Below are positions 16,392 through 19,073 of a stretch of 19,073 nt of DNA, piece after piece. Origin of the DNA: Atopobium sp. Lineage in GTDB: Bacteria; Actinomycetota; Coriobacteriia; Coriobacteriales; Atopobiaceae. The DNA lies in NCBI GenBank assembly GCA_015259105.1, contig JABZGZ010000018.1:1-19073 (forward strand), in the 5' to 3' direction. A program made the translations under genes and the position numbers. Positions within the stretch are counted from its first letter, which is position 1. Every line of letters begins with the position of its first letter. The notes under the pieces were generated by a model that made no database searches, had not been told where the DNA came from, and worked only from the letters and a program-made list of their open reading frames with translations.

Positions 16392-17044
16392 TGTCTTATC
16401 CCTCTTCACCTGAAGAAGTAGCGTTTACAACCTATAGTGCAGATGCTTATGCTCAACACCTTGCTGCTAAAGAGCCTATTCCTGGCGGCGGTAGTGCTGC
16501 CGCTTATGTAGGCGCACTTGCAGTATCTTTGGCTTCAATGGCCGGTGTCTACGCACAAGGAAAACCTGCCTATGCTCAGCATGAAGATGATCTTGCAAAA
16601 TATATTGCTCGAGCCAGTGCACTCCGTCAGGACTTTATGGAGTTGATGGACGAGGACTCTCGTCAGTTCTTGCTGGTTTCAAGTGCGTTTAGCGTACCCA
16701 AGGATGACCCTGAGCGTGCAGAAATTGTTGAGGACGCCCTTAAAGAGGCAGCTCAACCACCGCTAAAGGTTATGAGAAAAGTGTGTGAGTCCATTGAGCT
16801 TCTCGAAGAGATGCTTATCAAGGGGTCCCGCATGCTTTTGTCTGATGTAGGTTGCGGTGCTGCTCTTGCGCGTGGCGCTTTGATTGCGGCTTCTCATACG
16901 CTGTTTGTAAACACGCGCTCCATGCATGATACGGCCTATGCTCAAACATTGCTTGATGAGGCAGATGAGCTTCTGGACACCTATGTATCACGAGCTGATG
17001 CCGTAAGTGATGCGGTGAGCGCACAGCTGAGACAGGAGGCATAA
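16391..17044 (+). CDS. fchA: methenyltetrahydrofolate cyclohydrolase / formimino-THF cyclodeaminase family (FchA)
   Basis: Member of the cyclodeaminase/cyclohydrolase family, small all-helical proteins that act on methenyl-THF or formimino-THF. The 217-residue protein carries the folate-binding glycine motif EPIPGGGSAAAYVGAL (28-43), followed by helices with the family's KVMRKVCESIELLEEML segment and VSDVG-like LLSDVGCGAALARGAL. It overlaps fhs by one base and is followed two bases after its stop by folD. In this context, between formate-THF ligase and a methylene-THF dehydrogenase that appears to lack cyclohydrolase capacity, the likely job is interconversion of 10-formyl-THF and 5,10-methenyl-THF. 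A cyclodeaminase role in histidine or purine breakdown is possible but no partner formiminotransferase gene is nearby. Confidence 0.9.
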   Translation: MSYPSSPEEVAFTTYSADAYAQHLAAKEPIPGGGSAAAYVGALAVSLASMAGVYAQGKPAYAQHEDDLAKYIARASALRQDFMELMDEDSRQFLLVSSAFSVPKDDPERAEIVEDALKEAAQPPLKVMRKVCESIELLEEMLIKGSRMLLSDVGCGAALARGALIAASHTLFVNTRSMHDTAYAQTLLDEADELLDTYVSRADAVSDAVSAQLRQEA

Positions 17045-17045
17045 C

Positions 17046-17915
17046 ATGAGCTCAGAGATTACTTCACAGGAGCTTCGTGGCGCTCCTGTTGCTAAAGAAA
17101 TAACTGAAAAACTTGCCGCTGAGGTCAAGGAACTTCGCGCACAAGGCGTAACTCCTAAGCTGGTTATTGTTCGCATTGGACAGAAAAGCGACGACCTTAC
17201 CTATGAGCGTGCGGCATATACGCGTGCGGAGAAGGTGGGCTTTGAAGTTGAGACCATTGAGCTTCCAGAAGACGCCACACAAGAGCAGGTAAATGCTACG
17301 TTTGACCATGTTTCTGCCGACGCATTGGTGCATGGTTGTCTGCCCATGCGTCCTTTTCCTGCTGGAATTGACGAGCATGAAGCGCTTCAGCATCTAGCAC
17401 CAGAAAAAGATGTTGATTGCGCAACTGATTCCATGCTGCTGGCAACACTTTGTGGAACTCCTGGTGCTTTGGGACCTTGTACTGCAGAGGCAGTTCTTGC
17501 GCTTCTCGATTTCTACCAGGTACCCCTTGAGGGAGTGCCTGTTGCAGTTGTTGGTCGCTCTAACGTCATTGGTCGTCCAGTAGCTGCGCTTTTAAGTGCA
17601 AGAAACGCCACGGTGACGGTGTGTCACAGCAAGACAAAAGACCTTGCTTCCACGCTTAAGCAGGCAGAGGTTGTAGTTGTGGCTGCAGGTCGTGCGCACC
17701 TTATTGTAGCTGACTACGTAAGAGCAGGACAAACCATCGTTGACGTAGGTATTAACTGGGATGAAGCAGCTCAAAAGCTTGTTGGCGACGTCAATACAGA
17801 GCAGGTAGCGCCACTGGTAAGCGCTTATACTCCCGTTCCTGGCGGTGTAGGCAGCGTAACTACTGCAATTCTTGCTCGCCATGTTGTTGCTGCAACTCAA
17901 AGAACGCTTGCATAA
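17046..17915 (+). CDS. folD: methylenetetrahydrofolate dehydrogenase (FolD), probably without cyclohydrolase activity
   Basis: FolD family enzyme of 289 residues that interconverts methylene- and methenyl-THF with NAD(P). The Rossmann domain shows VVGRSNVIGRPVAALL (168-183) and the C-terminal TPVPGGVGSVTTAIL. In the N-terminal catalytic domain the family Tyr is present (Y53), but the Lys four residues later, essential for cyclohydrolase action in E. coli and human enzymes, is Ala (A57) in YERAAYTRAEKVGF. The usual VQLPLP loop reads VHGCLPMRPFP (95-105), so the active-site Gln is missing too, while the Asp of KDVD (D124) remains and is followed by Cys rather than Gly. The expected outcome is a monofunctional dehydrogenase, complemented by the adjacent fchA. 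The start ATG lies two bases after the fchA stop with AGGAGG upstream inside fchA. The alignment was made by eye. Confidence 0.92.
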   Translation: MSSEITSQELRGAPVAKEITEKLAAEVKELRAQGVTPKLVIVRIGQKSDDLTYERAAYTRAEKVGFEVETIELPEDATQEQVNATFDHVSADALVHGCLPMRPFPAGIDEHEALQHLAPEKDVDCATDSMLLATLCGTPGALGPCTAEAVLALLDFYQVPLEGVPVAVVGRSNVIGRPVAALLSARNATVTVCHSKTKDLASTLKQAEVVVVAAGRAHLIVADYVRAGQTIVDVGINWDEAAQKLVGDVNTEQVAPLVSAYTPVPGGVGSVTTAILARHVVAATQRTLA

Positions 17916-17936
17916 GAATGAAAGGTAGGTTGCCCC

Positions 17937-18524
17937 GTGGCAGCAGAGAATAACTATAAAGAGCTTGACCAAGAGCGCGTAAAAGCCGCAGTCACTGAGT
18001 TTTTGCTTGCTATTGGCGAGGACCCAGAGCGAGAAGGTCTGCTTGACACACCGGACCGTGTTGCTCGTGCTTGTGTAGAGCTTTTTGGTGGTATGCAGGA
18101 AGATCCTGCAGCTCACCTGCGTAAGCAGTTCCATGAAGAGGGCAATAAAGAGATGGTTATTGTCCGCGACATTCCTTTCTCGTCTACCTGTGAGCATCAC
18201 ATTTTGCCTTTTGTGGGCAAGGCACACGTCTGCTATATCCCGCAGAATGGCCGCATCACCGGCCTTTCCAAGATTGCTCGCTGCGTCAGCGGGTATTCTC
18301 GCCGTCTGCAGGTACAGGAGCGCCTCACAGGCCAGATTGCAGACGCCATGGTAGAAGAGCTTGATCCTTTGGGCGTTTTGGTGGTTATGGAAGCCGAGCA
18401 CACCTGCATGAGCATGCGCGGCATTAGGGCGTCGGGCGCTTTGACCACCACGTCTGCGGTTCGCGGCATTTTTAAGACTAACGAGAAAACCCGTGCAGAG
18501 GCTATGCGTCTGCTTGGTCTATAA
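17937..18524 (+). CDS. folE: GTP cyclohydrolase I
   Basis: First enzyme of tetrahydrofolate synthesis: converts GTP to 7,8-dihydroneopterin triphosphate. The 195-residue protein contains the family signatures [20 protein letters not shown] (83-102) and [21 protein letters not shown] (110-130), and by alignment with E. coli the zinc ligands C85, H88 and C157 (EHTCMSMRG) are present. GTG at 17937 is chosen as start; AAAGG/AGG at 17921-17929 gives a suitable Shine-Dalgarno, and the encoded helix leads directly into the conserved [17 protein letters not shown]. It follows folD by 21 bases and precedes folC by 12, so it belongs to the same operon and links pterin synthesis to one-carbon enzymes. 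Confidence 0.97.
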   Translation: MAAENNYKELDQERVKAAVTEFLLAIGEDPEREGLLDTPDRVARACVELFGGMQEDPAAHLRKQFHEEGNKEMVIVRDIPFSSTCEHHILPFVGKAHVCYIPQNGRITGLSKIARCVSGYSRRLQVQERLTGQIADAMVEELDPLGVLVVMEAEHTCMSMRGIRASGALTTTSAVRGIFKTNEKTRAEAMRLLGL

Positions 18525-18536
18525 GAGGTTTGTGCA

Positions 18537-19073
18537 ATGAGTTATTCCGTTCCTTTTTCTGTGCCTGAGCTGAGCTACGAGCAGTCTTTAAAGGTGCTTC
18601 ACGATACAAAGAAGTTTGGCATTCAGCCCTTGCTGGAGAGCGTAGAAGACATGCTCAAAGAGCTGGGCAACCCTGACCTTTGCTTTAAGAGCGTTCAGAT
18701 TGCAGGCACTAACGGTAAAACGTCTACCTCTAGATATACGGCAGCCCTGCTTAAAGGAGAGGGCCTCAAGACCGCTTTGTACACGTCTCCCGAGCTCATC
18801 AGCTATACCGAGCGCATGGAGATCAACGGCGCGCCTGTTTCTGAGGAAGCCTTTGCGCACGGCGTCTCTGCAGCACAGGTGGCAGGGGAGCGCGTCAACG
18901 CGCAGCGAACCGCCCTTGGCGAGCGTCCCTATGACATTACCGAGTTTGACCTTTTGACGGTAGCCGCACTTACGGTTTTTGCAGAGGCAGGCGTTGATGT
19001 TGCGGTACTGGAGTGTGGTATGGGAGGCCGTTGGGATGCCACGTCAGCGGCAAAAAACATCACCTCTGTAGCC
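18537..19073 (+). CDS. folC: folylpolyglutamate synthase / dihydrofolate synthase (C-terminus off window)
   Basis: ATP-dependent ligase that adds glutamate to dihydropteroate and/or folates. The ATG at 18537 has AGAGG eight bases upstream; 179 codons run open to the right edge, about 40 percent of a full FolC. Visible motifs are the P-loop AGTNGKTST (56-64), YTSPELISYTERMEING (82-98) corresponding to the family's SPHL..ERI.ING, TEFDLLTVAAL (135-145) and LECGMGGRWDATSA (158-171), equivalent to the usual EVGLGGRLDATN. It follows folE by 12 bases as part of the fhs-fchA-folD-folE-folC operon. Mur-ligase relatives share the fold, but the TSPEL and GMGGRWDAT motifs point to FolC. Whether it has both activities cannot be decided from the part seen. 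Confidence 0.92.
   Translation, partial: MSYSVPFSVPELSYEQSLKVLHDTKKFGIQPLLESVEDMLKELGNPDLCFKSVQIAGTNGKTSTSRYTAALLKGEGLKTALYTSPELISYTERMEINGAPVSEEAFAHGVSAAQVAGERVNAQRTALGERPYDITEFDLLTVAALTVFAEAGVDVAVLECGMGGRWDATSAAKNITSVA

Noticed and set aside
1..19073. CRISPR array, insertion sequence, prophage, integrase site or defence cluster
   Set aside because: No spaced direct repeats, transposase or integrase motifs, or terminal inverted repeats were found; the window is almost fully occupied by recognised housekeeping genes.

Overview
The window looks like ordinary chromosomal housekeeping DNA from an actinomycete of the class Coriobacteriia, most likely Atopobiaceae (the Atopobium/Lancefieldella/Olsenella group). 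This is inferred from protein character and gene order (tig-clpP-clpX; fhs-fchA-folD-folE-folC), roughly even base composition and mixed codon use; I could not run a database search. I see no insertion sequence, prophage, CRISPR array or clear sign of recent transfer. No stretch above 300 bases lacks a gene.

Layout. Bases 1-659 (minus) hold most of a 3-methyladenine DNA glycosylase cut by the window edge, with an unusual repeat-bearing insert. Bases 660-824 are the leader of carAB and carry a PyrR-loop-like hairpin followed by an intrinsic terminator just before the carA start. Bases 825-5299 (plus) are carA-carB (carbamoyl phosphate synthetase), closed by a strong terminator. A tRNA-Leu(UAG) gene with its own terminator lies at 5446-5531. 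Bases 5591-9065 (plus) hold a protein-quality block: trigger factor, ClpP and ClpX.

A bidirectional terminator separates clpX from a convergent minus-strand group (11770 down to 9110): a tRNA t6A dehydratase (TcdA-like), a TatD-family metal hydrolase and a family 8 glycosyltransferase. The promoter region 11771-11935 is divergent. Bases 11936-14641 (plus) encode valyl-tRNA synthetase with no T-box leader visible. Bases 14718-19073 (plus) are a tightly packed one-carbon/folate operon: fhs, fchA, folD, folE and the first part of folC, which runs off the right edge.

How the genes work together. CarAB feeds carbamoyl phosphate to pyrimidine and arginine synthesis and appears to be controlled by leader attenuation. 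Trigger factor and ClpXP handle folding and turnover of proteins. In the folate operon, Fhs charges formate onto tetrahydrofolate, FchA interconverts 10-formyl- and methenyl-THF, and FolD reduces methenyl- to methylene-THF. FolE starts pterin synthesis and FolC adds glutamate. FolD appears to lack the lysine needed for cyclohydrolase activity, which would explain why a separate cyclohydrolase gene sits directly before it. I found no convincing unknown system; the most rewarding points are the carA leader, the FolD/FchA division of labour, the His-rich loop in trigger factor and the palindromes in front of tcdA.
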